Part shown: piece by piece, positions 19,425 to 30,100 of the stretch
How positions within the stretch are numbered: position 1 is the stretch's first letter
Layout: the number at the start of each line of letters is the position of its first letter
Assembly: GCF_900116285.1 (NCBI RefSeq)
Contig: NZ_FPAJ01000001.1
Span: 310,001-374,000 of the forward strand
DNA: 64,000 bases
From: Sulfitobacter marinus
GTDB taxonomy: Bacteria; Pseudomonadota; Alphaproteobacteria; Rhodobacterales; Rhodobacteraceae
Reading direction: 5' to 3'
Notes under the pieces: model-generated
Databases searched by the model: none
The model's input: the letters and a program-made list of their open reading frames with translations, nothing else
Told to the model about the DNA's origin: nothing
Translations under genes and position numbers: made by a program

Positions 19425-20060
19425 TCATTCTTGATCTACCTGCGACGGGAAAGCGGTGGGCGTATCGCCCGGCACCCATGCAGGGTATTTGACCATCACC
19501 TGCGCAAACGCATCCGAGGCCAGAAAGCGGGCCAGCCAACCTTGCAACATTGGCCAAGGCTGGGCGTCGAACCAATCCTTATCGATAAAGGCGAACTGGC
19601 GGACAAAGGGCGCGATGGCGATATCCGCCAAGCTGGGCTGATCAAACAGATGCACGTCAATTTGAGCGTTCAGATCGGCCAGAAATCCTGATGCCCCGCT
19701 GCGGTGATGGGTTGGATCATCATCGGGATAGCGGGTGGTGTATTTGGTGCGGTCCAGCGCGTATTTGAACGGGCCGTCACAGCGCGCAATCAAGTCCCAG
19801 CCGAGTTTGGGCATGTTCAGCAACCCTTGGGGGTCAGACTGTGATAGCGCCCAGATCATAATATCAAGGCTTTCGTCGATCACTTGGTCTGGCAATGAAA
19901 GGCAAGGCACCGTGCCGCTGGGGGACGTATCTAAAAACGCCTGTGGCTTGTCACGTAGCACGACCTCTCGCCGCTCGACGTGCACGTCGGCCGCCAAGAT
20001 CGCGAGCTTGGCGCGCATCGCATAGGGGCAGCGGCGAAAGGAATAGAGCACCGGCGTCAT
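19425..20060 (-). CDS. Glutathione S-transferase family protein
   Basis: A 211-residue GST. The thioredoxin-like N-terminal domain opens with MTPVLYSFRRCPYAMRAKLAI, where CPYA occupies the glutathione-thiol position as in omega/beta-like GSTs, and SGTVPCLSLPDQVIDESLDI contains the cis-proline and the Glu-Ser pair that binds glutathione. A helical C-terminal domain follows. The ATG at 20060 overlaps the stop of the AEC carrier gene as ATGA, so the pair is translationally coupled. Confidence 0.85.
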   Translation of the reverse strand: MTPVLYSFRRCPYAMRAKLAILAADVHVERREVVLRDKPQAFLDTSPSGTVPCLSLPDQVIDESLDIMIWALSQSDPQGLLNMPKLGWDLIARCDGPFKYALDRTKYTTRYPDDDPTHHRSGASGFLADLNAQIDVHLFDQPSLADIAIAPFVRQFAFIDKDWFDAQPWPMLQGWLARFLASDAFAQVMVKYPAWVPGDTPTAFPSQVDQE

Positions 20061-20986
20061 GGCAAGATGGACAGCCACATCCACGCGGTCAGCACCGAGG
20101 CACCTGTGGCAATCAACACGGAACTGGCCGCCACCCGCCGGGCACGACCATACATATTGGCGAAGATATAGGCGTTGAATCCCGGTGCCATCGCCGCCGT
20201 CAGAACGCCGGAGCGGAACAAATCCTGCGGCAGGCCAAAGCTGGACCCCATCAGCCAGACAATCGCCGGATGAACAAGCAAGGCGATGGCGCAGACCATT
20301 GTAATGGCTTTCAAATCGCCCTCAGGCTTGTACTGCAACAACACTGCCCCAAGCGCGAAAAGGGCGGTTGGCAGGGCTGCGCGTATGATCAGCGATAGTG
20401 CATCATCTACAACTTGCGGAATGGCGATACCGCTGAAATTCACGATAAAGCCAGCAATAATCCCGATCACGAGGGGGTTGTGGAACATGGCGTTGCCGAC
20501 ATTGCGGGCCAGTGCAACGCCAGACTGGCCGCGATTGCGGACAAATTCCATCACGGTAATGCCCAAGCCGTAACAGAAAGGCGAATGCATCGCGATGATC
20601 GCGATATTGCCGGTCAGCGCATCCGCGCCATACGCCCGTTCGGTAATCGGCAGGCCTAGCAGTACCGAGTTCGAGAACAGACAGCAAAACCCGATGGCGA
20701 CGCAATCCTCCCAGTCGCGTTTGAAAAGCAGCCGTGCGCCACAAATGCCAAGCGCAAAGCACAGCGTGGCACCGGTATAAAAGCTGATCAAAAGCCGTGG
20801 ATCAAATGAGGCCGACAGATCGAGGGTTGCAATGGATTTGAACAGCAAACAGGGGATCGCAAAGCTTTGGGCGAAGCGCATGATCCCGTCGATGCCAGCG
20901 GTCGGAAAGACACCGCGCCAGACCGAGACATAGCCAAAACCGATGACCAAGAAGACGGGAAGAATGACATCAAGAAGTGTCTGCAC
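20057..20986 (-). CDS. AEC (auxin efflux carrier) family transporter
   Basis: A 309-residue inner-membrane protein with about ten hydrophobic segments. The start VILPVFLVIGFGYVSVWRGV and the mid-protein FHNPLVIGIIAGFIVNFSG are typical of AEC/MdcF-like permeases, which move organic acids or similar anions. The start codon is GTG at 20986 with AAGG 8 bases upstream. Its stop overlaps the GST start. The substrate is unknown. Confidence 0.85.
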   Translation of the reverse strand: MQTLLDVILPVFLVIGFGYVSVWRGVFPTAGIDGIMRFAQSFAIPCLLFKSIATLDLSASFDPRLLISFYTGATLCFALGICGARLLFKRDWEDCVAIGFCCLFSNSVLLGLPITERAYGADALTGNIAIIAMHSPFCYGLGITVMEFVRNRGQSGVALARNVGNAMFHNPLVIGIIAGFIVNFSGIAIPQVVDDALSLIIRAALPTALFALGAVLLQYKPEGDLKAITMVCAIALLVHPAIVWLMGSSFGLPQDLFRSGVLTAAMAPGFNAYIFANMYGRARRVAASSVLIATGASVLTAWMWLSILP

Positions 20987-21016
20987 AAAAGAAGCCTTGG
21001 GTTATTTAGCGGATCG

Positions 21017-21037
21017 CTGGGGGTTTCACACCCCCAG
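21017..21037. terminator. Hairpin, probable terminator
   Basis: CTGGGGGT (21017-21024) and ACCCCCAG (21030-21037) form a perfect 8-bp stem with a 5-nt loop between the end of the MBL gene (21069) and the start of the AEC gene (20986). No U tract follows, so its strength is uncertain. Confidence 0.45.
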
Positions 21038-21068
21038 ACCCCCGTGGAGTTTACGTGGCAAAATGAAA

Positions 21069-21866
21069 TCAGGCGGGAAAGGTCAGTGTCATGCCGTCAT
21101 AGGCGGGTTGAATATGGTCGGGGGTTTCGGCGGCGAGGGTTTCATAGTCGAGATCGTTGTGCATGTTGGTCAGCACGGCGGTATGCGGGGCCATCTTTTC
21201 GATCCAGCCCAAGGTTTGTTCAAGGTGGCTGTGGGTCGGGTGTGGGTCGCGGCGCAGGGCATCGACGATCCAGCAGGTCAGGTTTTCCAGATGAGGCCAA
21301 GCGGCATCGGGGATGCGGGCGACGTCTGGCAAATAGGCGACGTCGTTCATCCGAAAGCCGAGCGCGTCGATGCCACCATGGTTGACCAGAAACGGTGTGA
21401 AGTTCAGGGGGCCGCCGGGGCCGTCAATTGTCACGTCGCCGTCGATCAGGTTCATGTCGAGGATGGGCGGGTAGGACGACCCTTCGGGCTGGATGAACAC
21501 ATAGCCGAAGCGGTCGAGCAGTGCCTCGCGGGTCGGTATGTCGGCCCAGACGGGCAGGCGTTTGCGCATATTGATCACGATCATGCGCAGGTCATCGACG
21601 CCGTGCACATGGTCAGCGTGCGAATGGGTATAGATCACCGCATCAAGCCGCCCGACATTGGCGTCCAACAACTGGCTGCGCATGTCGGGGGAGGTGTCGA
21701 TGAGCACAGATGTGGTGCCTGTATCGGAGATACGTTCCACGAGGATGGAACAGCGGCGACGCGCGTTTTTGGGATTGGTCGGATCGCAGGCCCCCCATTG
21801 CCCGCCAAGGCGTGGCACCCCGCCCGAAGACCCGCACCCCAGAATGGTGATCTTCATCGTTGCCAT
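21069..21866 (-). CDS. MBL-fold metallo-hydrolase (PhnP-like)
   Basis: A 265-residue metallo-beta-lactamase-fold phosphodiesterase. The start ITILGCGSSGGVPRLGG is typical of the PhnP/RNase Z-like subgroup, the metal site is THSHADH, and a later His lies in TAVLTNMHNDLDY. It starts in a TAATG overlap with tatD (an ATG three codons in is an alternative), so it is translationally coupled. This order (holB, tatD, MBL) is common in Rhodobacteraceae. Probable activity is hydrolysis of a cyclic nucleotide or RNA-related phosphodiester. Confidence 0.87.
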   Translation of the reverse strand: MATMKITILGCGSSGGVPRLGGQWGACDPTNPKNARRRCSILVERISDTGTTSVLIDTSPDMRSQLLDANVGRLDAVIYTHSHADHVHGVDDLRMIVINMRKRLPVWADIPTREALLDRFGYVFIQPEGSSYPPILDMNLIDGDVTIDGPGGPLNFTPFLVNHGGIDALGFRMNDVAYLPDVARIPDAAWPHLENLTCWIVDALRRDPHPTHSHLEQTLGWIEKMAPHTAVLTNMHNDLDYETLAAETPDHIQPAYDGMTLTFPA

Positions 21867-22672
21867 TATGCCGCCTCGGAGAAGGCCGCGACCTTGGTAA
21901 AGAGCCGGTCAAAGTTGGCTTGGGTTTGCGCCGCGAATGTCGCGTAGTCGATGCCAAAGGTTTCAGCCCCGCGCCGCGCCGTATGCGCCGTATAGGCCGG
22001 TTCATTCCGTCTGCCGCGATGGGGTGGCGGGGCGAGATAGGGGCTGTCGGTTTCGACCAGGATCCGGTCAAGCGGTGCTGCCGCAAAGATATCGCGCAAA
22101 TCGCTGCTTTTGGGAAAGGCGGTGATGCCGGACATCGACAGATAGAACCCCAGATCAAGGGCTGCGCGGCCCAGTTCGGCTGTGCTGGAGAAACAATGCA
22201 TCACGCAAGGATATGCGCCATTGCTGTATTCCTCGCGCAGGATACGGGCCATGTCGTCGGCTGCGTCGCGTGAATGGATGATCAGGGGCAAACCTGTATC
22301 GCGGGCCACGGCAATATGAGTGCGCAGCGACGTTTGCTGAATGTCGGCGGATTCAGCGGTATAGTGGTAATCAAGACCGGTTTCGCCAATGCCCACCATC
22401 TTGGGGTGCTGGGTCAGCGCCATCAGATCATCATAGCTGGCCATCGGCTCGGAGGCGACGCTCATTGGGTGGGTGCCGGCGGCATAGAAAACCGGCGCGT
22501 ATTTTTCGGCGATGGCGCGCACGGAGGGTTCATTTTTCAGCTTGGTGCAGATGGTGACCATGCGTGTGACGCCAGCCTGCACGGCGCGGTCGATCACTTC
22601 GGGTAATTCATCCTGAAAATCGGGGAAATCAAGGTGACAATGGCTGTCGGTGATGGGGTAAATGTCGCTCAT
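21866..22672 (-). CDS. TatD family metal-dependent hydrolase
   Basis: A 268-residue TIM-barrel amidohydrolase-type nuclease. Metal ligands are visible in DSHCHLD at the N-terminus, GIGETGLDYHY near residue 95, IIHSRDA, and VETDSPYLAPPPHRG. TatD proteins are 3'-5' DNA exonucleases or deoxyribonucleases with a role in DNA repair and quality control; YcfH-type members often sit beside holB, as here, and it begins 18 bases after holB. Confidence 0.93.
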   Translation of the reverse strand: MSDIYPITDSHCHLDFPDFQDELPEVIDRAVQAGVTRMVTICTKLKNEPSVRAIAEKYAPVFYAAGTHPMSVASEPMASYDDLMALTQHPKMVGIGETGLDYHYTAESADIQQTSLRTHIAVARDTGLPLIIHSRDAADDMARILREEYSNGAYPCVMHCFSSTAELGRAALDLGFYLSMSGITAFPKSSDLRDIFAAAPLDRILVETDSPYLAPPPHRGRRNEPAYTAHTARRGAETFGIDYATFAAQTQANFDRLFTKVAAFSEAA

Positions 22673-22690
22673 GCCGGTCCCGTTTGTTGA

Positions 22691-23806
22691 TCATCTGGGT
22701 GCGGTTTGACCCATCTTGAACAGGGTATCTAGGACCAGTGCAGCAGGGTCAAGGTTGACGGCCATCCCGTGACGCGCGCGGGTGCTGATCTCGTGGGCGG
22801 CTTCGGCCCATGCGCGGCCTTGGGCGGGGGTGGCCGACAGCCGCGTCAACACGGCGTGCTCATTGGGTGCGGCCTCGGTTTCCGGGGGTTGGCCTGTGGC
22901 ACCGGTGCGGGCTAGGCGCAGCATCAGCAGGTCAATCAGCGTGAACAGCAGCGACAGTTTTTCTTCGCCGCCGCGGGCGGCTGCGGCCTCGGCCAGGGCT
23001 AGCGCGCGGGAGCGGTCAAGCTGGGGCAGGGTGCCCAGAATGCCAACAAGGTCCGCATACATCTTGAGACCGCCCATCAAGGAAAGGCCAAGCGCGCCGC
23101 CGACAGACCCACCCGACAGGGCTGCAAGGGCCGCCGGGTCGCCCTCGATCTCTACTCCGGACTGCGCCAGTGCCAGCGCCATATCCTCGGGCGGCAAGGT
23201 GCCAAGACGCAGGGTGCGGCAACGCGATCTGATGGTTGGCAGCAACCCCGAGGGGCGGTGGCTGATCAACAGGATAATCGCGCGGGCGGGCGGCTCTTCT
23301 AGCATTTTTAGCAGGGCATTGGCCGCGTTGGGGTTCATCAGATCGGCGTCATCGATAATCACGACCCGCCGTCCGCCATCTGCCGCCGACATCTGGAAAA
23401 ACCCGTTCAGCTTGCGAATGTCATCGACAACGATCTGCTTGCGCAGCCGTTTGGTTTTTTCATCCACGGACCGGGTCACGGATTTAAGCGCCCCTTCACC
23501 GCCCGCAGCGATGCGGTGGGCCACGGGATGATCGGGATTAATGTCCAGACTGGTGGGCGTTTCGGGGGCGAACATGCCGCCATCATCGGGATCAGGTGTC
23601 GCCAGCAAGAACTTGGCCAAGCGCCATGCCAGCGTCGCTTTGCCCACGCCACGCGGGCCGGTCAGCAACCAGCCATGATGCAGTTTGCCGGAATTGAAAG
23701 CGTCCAGAAACGCAGCTTCCGCGCCGCCTTGGCCGAACAGGCGGGGCGTGTCACGGGGATGGCGTGCGCCATCGATGCGGTCTGGTTGGGGGGCGTCATC
23801 GCTCAT
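22691..23806 (-). CDS. holB: DNA polymerase III delta' subunit
   Basis: A 371-residue clamp-loader subunit. Walker A is GPRGVGKAT (within WLLTGPRGVGKATLAWRLA), the Walker B region is VVIIDDADLMNPNAANALLK, and sensor text appears in ISHRPSGLLPTIRSRC. Alphaproteobacterial HolB proteins keep an N-terminal extension like the one here. It works with DnaX and HolA to load the sliding clamp. It lies between tmk and tatD in the order usual for this group. Confidence 0.93.
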   Translation of the reverse strand: MSDDAPQPDRIDGARHPRDTPRLFGQGGAEAAFLDAFNSGKLHHGWLLTGPRGVGKATLAWRLAKFLLATPDPDDGGMFAPETPTSLDINPDHPVAHRIAAGGEGALKSVTRSVDEKTKRLRKQIVVDDIRKLNGFFQMSAADGGRRVVIIDDADLMNPNAANALLKMLEEPPARAIILLISHRPSGLLPTIRSRCRTLRLGTLPPEDMALALAQSGVEIEGDPAALAALSGGSVGGALGLSLMGGLKMYADLVGILGTLPQLDRSRALALAEAAAARGGEEKLSLLFTLIDLLMLRLARTGATGQPPETEAAPNEHAVLTRLSATPAQGRAWAEAAHEISTRARHGMAVNLDPAALVLDTLFKMGQTAPR

Positions 23807-23862
23807 GAATTGCGTTTACCATGGAATGAGGGCGTTTGAAGAGGGGCAGCAGGCAAACACAT

Positions 23863-24489
23863 TTAGCCGGTGCGTTTCTGGGTGGCCGCCAAGATATCCT
23901 GCGCAACCAAGGCGACGGGCTGTGCGCCGTCGATGACCACGAAACGGTCGCTGAACTCTTGCGCCAAAGATAAAAAACCTTTGCGCATAGCAGCTTGCAG
24001 GTCCTCGCCGAAATCTTCGAACCGTTCTTCGACCGTATTACGGGACAAGGCGCGCGATAGCCCTTCGGCGGGGTCCATGTCGATCAAAAGGGTCAGGTCA
24101 GGCTCAACACCGATCATCAGATCATGCAATTTATCCACGGTCGCGCGCAGATCACCGCGGCTGAGACCCTGATACATCCGTGTGCTATCGGCAAAGCGGT
24201 CGCAGATCACGACTTTGCCTGCATCAAGAGCGGGCTGGATTGTCCGCTCTAAATGATCACGGCGCGCGGCGGTAAACAGCAAGATCTCAGTCTGGGCGGA
24301 CCAGCGATCAGGATCGCCTTGCAGAACAAGCGCGCGAATTTCCTCGGCCCCGGGGGAGCCGCCCGGCTCGCGGGTGAGGATCACGTCATGGCCCGCCGTC
24401 TCAAGCGCTTGCTTCAGCAGCTTGGTTTGCGTCGACTTGCCGGACCCATCAATGCCTTCAAAGCTTATAAAGAACCCCTTCGCGCTCAC
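23863..24489 (-). CDS. tmk: Thymidylate kinase
   Basis: A 208-residue dTMP kinase. The P-loop is FEGIDGSGKSTQ, the substrate motif is LTREPGGSPGAEEIR, DRFADSTRMYQG binds dTMP, and the lid region follows. The start is GTG at 24489, overlapping the dacC stop as GTGA, so the two are translationally coupled. Product: dTDP for DNA synthesis. Confidence 0.95.
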   Translation of the reverse strand: MSAKGFFISFEGIDGSGKSTQTKLLKQALETAGHDVILTREPGGSPGAEEIRALVLQGDPDRWSAQTEILLFTAARRDHLERTIQPALDAGKVVICDRFADSTRMYQGLSRGDLRATVDKLHDLMIGVEPDLTLLIDMDPAEGLSRALSRNTVEERFEDFGEDLQAAMRKGFLSLAQEFSDRFVVIDGAQPVALVAQDILAATQKRTG

Positions 24490-25655
24490 GAAGCGTCCTC
24501 TGGGCCTTCGTTGAGGCGGGTCAAAAGATGTTGCGCGGCAGCCGTCAGTTTCACGAAAAAGCCACCCGGCGCGACCGCTTGGGATGCCACAAGGGGCGCG
24601 CGTACTTCGGGCAGATCGCCACGGGTCAGAACCAGCTCGCCCACGGGGTCGCCCTTGGCAATGGGTGCGCGTAAGGGGCCAGTGTAAATCACCTCTGCCG
24701 TGACATCGCTGCTGCCCGAGACGGGGACCAGCACGGTTAGATCATCGGCCAGCTCCATGCCGACAGTATTTGCGGACCCGATGGCCACATCGGCCTGCGC
24801 GATTTGGGTTCCTGCGGCACCCATGCTGCGCTGCGAAAATTGGCGAAAGGCCCAGTTTACAATCGCTTCGGATTCCTGCGCCCGTGCCCCTGCGGTATCA
24901 AGGCCTGAGATAACAAAGATGACACGGCGATCGCCCTGCTTGGCCGAGCCGACCAACCCATATCCTGCCTCTTGGGTGTGGCCGGTTTTCAGACCATCCG
25001 CACCAATTCCCAATCCCAGCAGCGGGTTACGGTTGAACTTGTTTTGCGGCGCGCGGCCATCGAAAAGGAATTCACGCTGCGCAAACATTGGGTAGTATTG
25101 CGGATAATCCTCGATCAGGCGCATGGCGAGCAGCCCCAGATCGCGCATCGACATGCGTTGCCCTGCAGCGGGCCAGCCATTGGCATTCGCAAAGGTTGAA
25201 CTGGTCATACCCATTTGCTGGGCGCGGCGTGTCATCAACCGGGCAAAACCGGCTTCCGTGCCGTCCGGGCTAAGCGCCTCGGCAATGACAGCACAGGCGT
25301 CGTTACCGGATAGAACGATGATCCCGCGCAGTAGGTCTTCGACGGTGACCCGGTCGGTTGTATCCAGAAACATGGTCGATCCGCCATAAGACATCGCATG
25401 CTGCGACACCGGCAGTTTTTCGGTCAGATCAAGCCCGCCATTGCTTTTGCCGCGCTCAATCGCCTCGAACGCCATGTAGAGGGTCATCAGTTTCGACATC
25501 GACGCAGGCGGCAAGGGATCATCCGCGTTCTTGGCCAACAACACCGTGCCGGTCGTCTGATCGATCACGTAAGCGGCGGTCGCGCTGGTTTCAAAGGCCT
25601 GTGCCGGCAGCGACCAAAGGACCAAAGCAAACGTGGCGGCGAAAATGCGGATCAT
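24486..25655 (-). CDS. D-alanyl-D-alanine carboxypeptidase (PBP5/6 type)
   Basis: A 389-residue low-molecular-weight penicillin-binding protein. A signal peptide ends near AQA (residue 20). Serine-peptidase motifs are all present: SMSK at 52-55 (catalytic Ser52), SGN at 116-118, and KTG at 223-225. A C-terminal PBP5 beta domain (~270-370) follows. It trims the terminal D-Ala from peptidoglycan pentapeptides in the periplasm. The gene begins 23 bases after the SPOR-domain lipoprotein and overlaps tmk. Confidence 0.93.
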   Translation of the reverse strand: MIRIFAATFALVLWSLPAQAFETSATAAYVIDQTTGTVLLAKNADDPLPPASMSKLMTLYMAFEAIERGKSNGGLDLTEKLPVSQHAMSYGGSTMFLDTTDRVTVEDLLRGIIVLSGNDACAVIAEALSPDGTEAGFARLMTRRAQQMGMTSSTFANANGWPAAGQRMSMRDLGLLAMRLIEDYPQYYPMFAQREFLFDGRAPQNKFNRNPLLGLGIGADGLKTGHTQEAGYGLVGSAKQGDRRVIFVISGLDTAGARAQESEAIVNWAFRQFSQRSMGAAGTQIAQADVAIGSANTVGMELADDLTVLVPVSGSSDVTAEVIYTGPLRAPIAKGDPVGELVLTRGDLPEVRAPLVASQAVAPGGFFVKLTAAAQHLLTRLNEGPEDAS

Positions 25656-25678
25656 TTTAAAGTTCCTTTGGCTCTTGG

Positions 25679-26515
25679 TCAGTTCGACACCGCGTAGGCG
25701 TCGGAAAACCCTTCTGCTTTGATCGATGTCATCAGGGCGTTCAGCTCGGTCTTGGTCGATGCGGGCCCTACGACAACCCGCCAGAACGCCTTGCCGTTGA
25801 TTTCGCTGCGTTTAACGGTGGGCAACATACCGGCGCTGCGCATCTGGTTGGCCGACCGCTTGGCATTCGCCTCGATGCTGAAAATCCCGATCTGCACATA
25901 GGGTTTGGACAGGTTCGTTTTTTGCGCGGGTACGGGGGCAGGGGGGGGCGTATCAAGCGCTGCCGTGGCGATCGCCTCGACGGGGGCAAGCGTGGTCTCG
26001 GTGACTGTCGCTGGTGTCTCAACGGTTGTTTCGGGCGCGGACTCCTCGGCAGGGGTCCCGACCTCTTCGCGGCGCAGCGCGGTCACGTTCAACGGAGCGG
26101 GGGCACCGGCCAGCACATCCAGAGCGGCGGCTGCGTCAGATGACATTTGCAGATTGGGGCCAGGCAGATCACGTTCGCGCCGGAACAATGCGCCGATCAC
26201 AAATTTGCCATTCGCCTCGTTGCGGATGATGACGCGCTCGGGGTCACTGACATCCGGATGCGCGACCCAGACACCGCCCAGGCTGGGGCGGCCATCCCAA
26301 AGCCCTTGATCTGTAACGGAAAAGACATCGGGCGCTTCGACGTCTCGCTCTACCAGCTTGGTCGAGGTAGAGGTCGCGACGGATGCGTCTTTCTGTCCGA
26401 AATTCAATCCATCTACGGTCTCACAGCCGGCAAGCGTAACTAAAAGGGCACCTGCTGCAGTGGCCATGAAAAGCGGCCGCGTCTGAGAAAAGAAAGAAAC
26501 TTTGTGCCCGTCCAT
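25679..26515 (-). CDS. SPOR-domain lipoprotein
   Basis: A 278-residue envelope protein. A lipobox LAGC follows a hydrophobic stretch about 30 residues from the chosen start, and the chain ends in a SPOR domain (YVQIGIFSIEANAKRSANQM ... FWRVVVGPASTKTELNALM) that binds denuded peptidoglycan at the division site. A Pro/Thr/Glu-rich linker joins them. The ATG at 26515 is preferred because AAGGA lies 8 bases upstream and the lipobox then sits at a normal distance. Together with the adjacent carboxypeptidase it points to septal wall remodelling. Confidence 0.85.
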   Translation of the reverse strand: MDGHKVSFFSQTRPLFMATAAGALLVTLAGCETVDGLNFGQKDASVATSTSTKLVERDVEAPDVFSVTDQGLWDGRPSLGGVWVAHPDVSDPERVIIRNEANGKFVIGALFRRERDLPGPNLQMSSDAAAALDVLAGAPAPLNVTALRREEVGTPAEESAPETTVETPATVTETTLAPVEAIATAALDTPPPAPVPAQKTNLSKPYVQIGIFSIEANAKRSANQMRSAGMLPTVKRSEINGKAFWRVVVGPASTKTELNALMTSIKAEGFSDAYAVSN

Positions 26516-26746
26516 TTTTGCCGTCCTTGCCTGCTGCCCGGCGTTTTTGCCGTTGTCCATTCGCGCCGTCAAAACGGCATGTTTCACGCCCCATTGCCGG
26601 GGTCTTTGACGCACAGTAGCCTTTGAAACGGGCGCTGAAAAGGCTGTGCCTGCAAGATCGGCAAAATTCCCCACAGATTGCCGCAAAGATATCTGCATTT
26701 CGAGGTTTGCAGAATCGCCACCACCCCTCTATGCGGTCTGTGCTGC

Positions 26747-26836
26747 GGAGGAGTGGCAGAGTGGTCGAATGCACTGGTCTTGAAAACCAGCGTGCGTGAG
26801 AGCGTACCGTGGGTTCGAATCCCACCTCCTCCGCCA
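26747..26836 (+). tRNA. tRNA-Ser (anticodon UGA)
   Basis: The sequence folds as a class II tRNA of 90 nt. The acceptor strands GGAGGAG and CTCCTCC pair, and the anticodon loop TCTTGAAAA carries TGA between ACTGG and CCAGC (the C-A position reads as an edge mismatch). A long variable arm follows, and the T arm is GTGGG-TTCGAAT-CCCAC. The discriminator G and an encoded CCA end it. Its 3' end is the attachment site of the genomic island. Confidence 0.96.
26823..26836 (+). repeat. attL: 14-bp direct repeat in the tRNA-Ser 3' end
   Basis: CACCTCCTCCGCCA at the tRNA 3' end is repeated exactly at 36640-36653, just beyond the integrase gene. This is the classic footprint of tyrosine-integrase insertion into a tRNA gene. 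Confidence 0.85.
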
Positions 26837-27104
26837 CTACACCTTAAATTAATGATTTATATCAGTTGTTTAAGGTAGGCGGTTCTTTTCTCGTCCCCCC
26901 ATTTGACCTCCAATTCAAAATTGCATGGTCATCTATTTACCTTCAAACTGACGGTGTAATAAATTGACAGATAGGTGCGGTTATTACCTGAACTATCTGA
27001 TATTTGCACCTCCCCCCAAAAAAGCACAGCATGGTTTTAAGGCTCAGACGGGTTTCCCCGCCCTATAGCCAACGATCCAGCGTGCTTTGAGCGGGCGAAA
27101 GATT

Positions 27105-30100
27105 TTATGCCTCAAATTCCATTTCGATAGTTTGCATGATGCGGTCAGTCTCGGAGAGGATTTTGAGGATGCTTTGGTAGTGCTTCACGTCCTCAAAGCT
27201 GAGAGCGCGGCCCTTGCGGTCTTTGAGCCACTTTTGTGCGGGTTGGTAACCGCCGATGTAGAACTCCCATGAGACAGGCGGGATGGCGTCGAAATATTGG
27301 GTTTCGTTGATCCAGACCTTGCCGTCTTTGAGTTCGGGTTTTTCCACCATGCCGTCACCCTCGCCTTTGAAAGGGTAGGGCGCTTTGCCCACGGCGGCGG
27401 GGTCCATCAGGTGCAGCTTACGCAGGGCGCTGCCATTTTCCGAGATATCCCAGAACACATCGGGGCTGGCGGGCCACGGGATGCGGGGGAAGTCGATTTT
27501 CAGGAACGCGGCATAGGTCTCACGGTAAGCGGGGCAGTGCAGCACACCGTAGATGTAGTCGAAAGTCTGCACCTCGTCCGGGATGCCGTGGGTCGGGTGC
27601 TTGGCCTTGGCTTGGAGTTTTTTCCAGAGTTTGGGGGCAAAGTTCACGCGGCGGGTTTGGTCGAGGTCTTGTTCGTCGGGGTAAAGGTAAAGTGGGGCTG
27701 TAGTGCTGCCATCATAAACCGCTGCCAGCTTACGTTCGGTTAGTTTGTTTGAGCACAGCACCCCAAAATCCTCTTTTGTTTGTCGGTTCATTACAATTGA
27801 CAGGTTTTCTTTCCGAAAATTATTGAGCACCTCTGGTCTCGGCCAATCAACCATATCTTTGCGATATAGGATTGGGCGGACGTCAAATGGGCGATACAAG
27901 GCTTGCTGGATATCTGATTGCCAGTTCGGATCATTCGCGAGTGATTTTCGAGCTACAGAAAGGGACCACTGACGAGTGTCCCCTTTCTGATACTTGCCCG
28001 CTTTTCTTCCACCAAAGAACAGTTCGCGCACTTTGCTATCGTCTGAATTGGTGTCTAAAAATTTGTCAATTTTGGTTATTAACTCTTGCGTAGTTAATCC
28101 AACTACGAGGTCGTCGCGAGAAGTTTGAAAACCAAGTCCTTTCACCAAGAATAAATCAGCCAGGCTAAAATTTGAGTCATATTGGGCTTTCTGCGAATGA
28201 TCTGTGGGCATGAACTCAAATAGCGGGGCTTTGATTGAAAGCTTATTGGGCATAATGCTTGGAGCCGATACAGCATTGATCAATCTACCATACTTTTCCG
28301 AACGTTTTCCCCATAGTTCACCATGAAATACGTCTGCTAAGTCCTTGCCCTTTTCAGTATTTTTTACCGCAACAATGATGGCAACACCTTGTCTAATGTC
28401 AAAGACGTTCTTGTCAGGTTGTCCGTCTGGCGCAACTTCCTTTTTGTTCGCATTGCCATGCAGATCTAGAACATAGATTTTGTCAAAGGTTTGCATCAAA
28501 TGCCAACGCATACCCCTAAAGGTGGGGTTGTCCAGATAACCGTGGTTGGTTATGAAGCCGAGCACGCCTTCGCCGTTCTTTTCAATCAGGCTTTCCGACA
28601 TGCGGATGAATTTCACATAGTCGTCATTAAGCCAATGTTTTCGCTCACCAAAATGAACCCCATTCACATACTTGTAGTCATCTATGAGGCCGGTAATCCA
28701 TGCCCCTTTGTTAGTGGAAATCCCAGAATAGGGCGGGTTCCCCACAATGCACATAATCGGCATATCACGCTTTACCGTGTTCGCCTCTTTCACCTCGTTT
28801 GAAAGCCACTGTGCAAAGGGTAGCGTTTGGTTTGCCGGCTCCCCTTCCTCCAGCGAGTTAGTCAGGTATACCCCAAGGCGGGGCGGTGTGCCTGTGGGTT
28901 TGTAGCCCAGTTCCGTCAGCATCATATCCAGTTTCATATGGCACATGGCATAGGAGGCCATTAGCAGCTCGAACCCGTGCAAACGCGGTATAAGGTCTTT
29001 CTCGATATAGGGGGACCACATGCCCTCGGCCACGTCTTTAACCTTGGGCGCAATCTGTTTGATCACCTCGGCAAGAAACGTACCTGTGCCTGTGGCGGGG
29101 TCCAACACCTGAACGCGGTGAACCTCTTTCTTGATCATCACGGGCTTGCCTTTTTTATCGGTCTGGCCTGTATCCCAAGGGATTGTTACCTTTGACGTAT
29201 CAGCTAGCCCATCCGGTAGCCCAAATTCGGTTTGCAGCACATCGTCCACTGCACGCACAATGAAGTTAACCACGGGTTCAGGCGTGTACCAAACACCGCG
29301 CGCCTTGCGTTTGGCGGGGTTATAGGCGGCAAGGAAGGTTTCATAGAAGTGAAGAAAGGGGTCGTTCTGGCCTGTGAGCTTGCCGAAATTCTCCATCAGC
29401 TTGGCAACGTCCGCCGCGCGGAATACGCGTGCTAGATCGTCAATGATCCATTTTATCCGCTCGTCCAAATCATGGCCGGCAATGTAGCCAAACAGGGACC
29501 GTAAGAACGGGTTCGACTTGGGCAACAGTTCCAGCGCCTCATGGCGGTCGAAGGTGTCGAGCGTCTGGTCATGGAGCCGTGCAGCGAACATGCCATAGGC
29601 GATGGTTTCTGCATAGATATCCGCAAAGTCGGTTGGCGTGATATCGTGGATCAGGTGTTCTTTGAACGCGTGGTATTGTCCGGCAAGTTCGGTTCGCAGG
29701 TTTTCATCTTCCCTGAGCGCGTTCTGCAATACGTCCTTGATCAGGATTGCCTTGCCCGCCATCCGTTCCGCAAGGTTCTTGGGCGAAGTAATCGTTTGCG
29801 GGCGCTGGGCGATATAGTCGCGTAGCAGGTGTTCAAGTTCAGCGTATTTGTCAGGGTTTGGCTGGATACCCATTACCAAGTCGGCGATGGTGACAGAAGC
29901 ATAGAGTTCGCCGTCACGGTAAAAATCCCAATCCAGACAGTTGGTATAGATCAGGTTAGACAGCGCCTTGCGATAGCGGTTTTGCTGGTCTTTGTTGGCG
30001 TCTTTCATGCCGCGCAAGCCAATGTGTAGGTCTTTGGCCTCTACATGGCCGATAACAATGTCGCCTTGGTTGATAATGAAATCAGGCGCGCCGCATTGTA

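Noticed and set aside
20943..21947. 334-codon plus-strand open frame
   Set aside because: Antisense to the MBL gene, which carries the HxHxDH site; the text has no domain.
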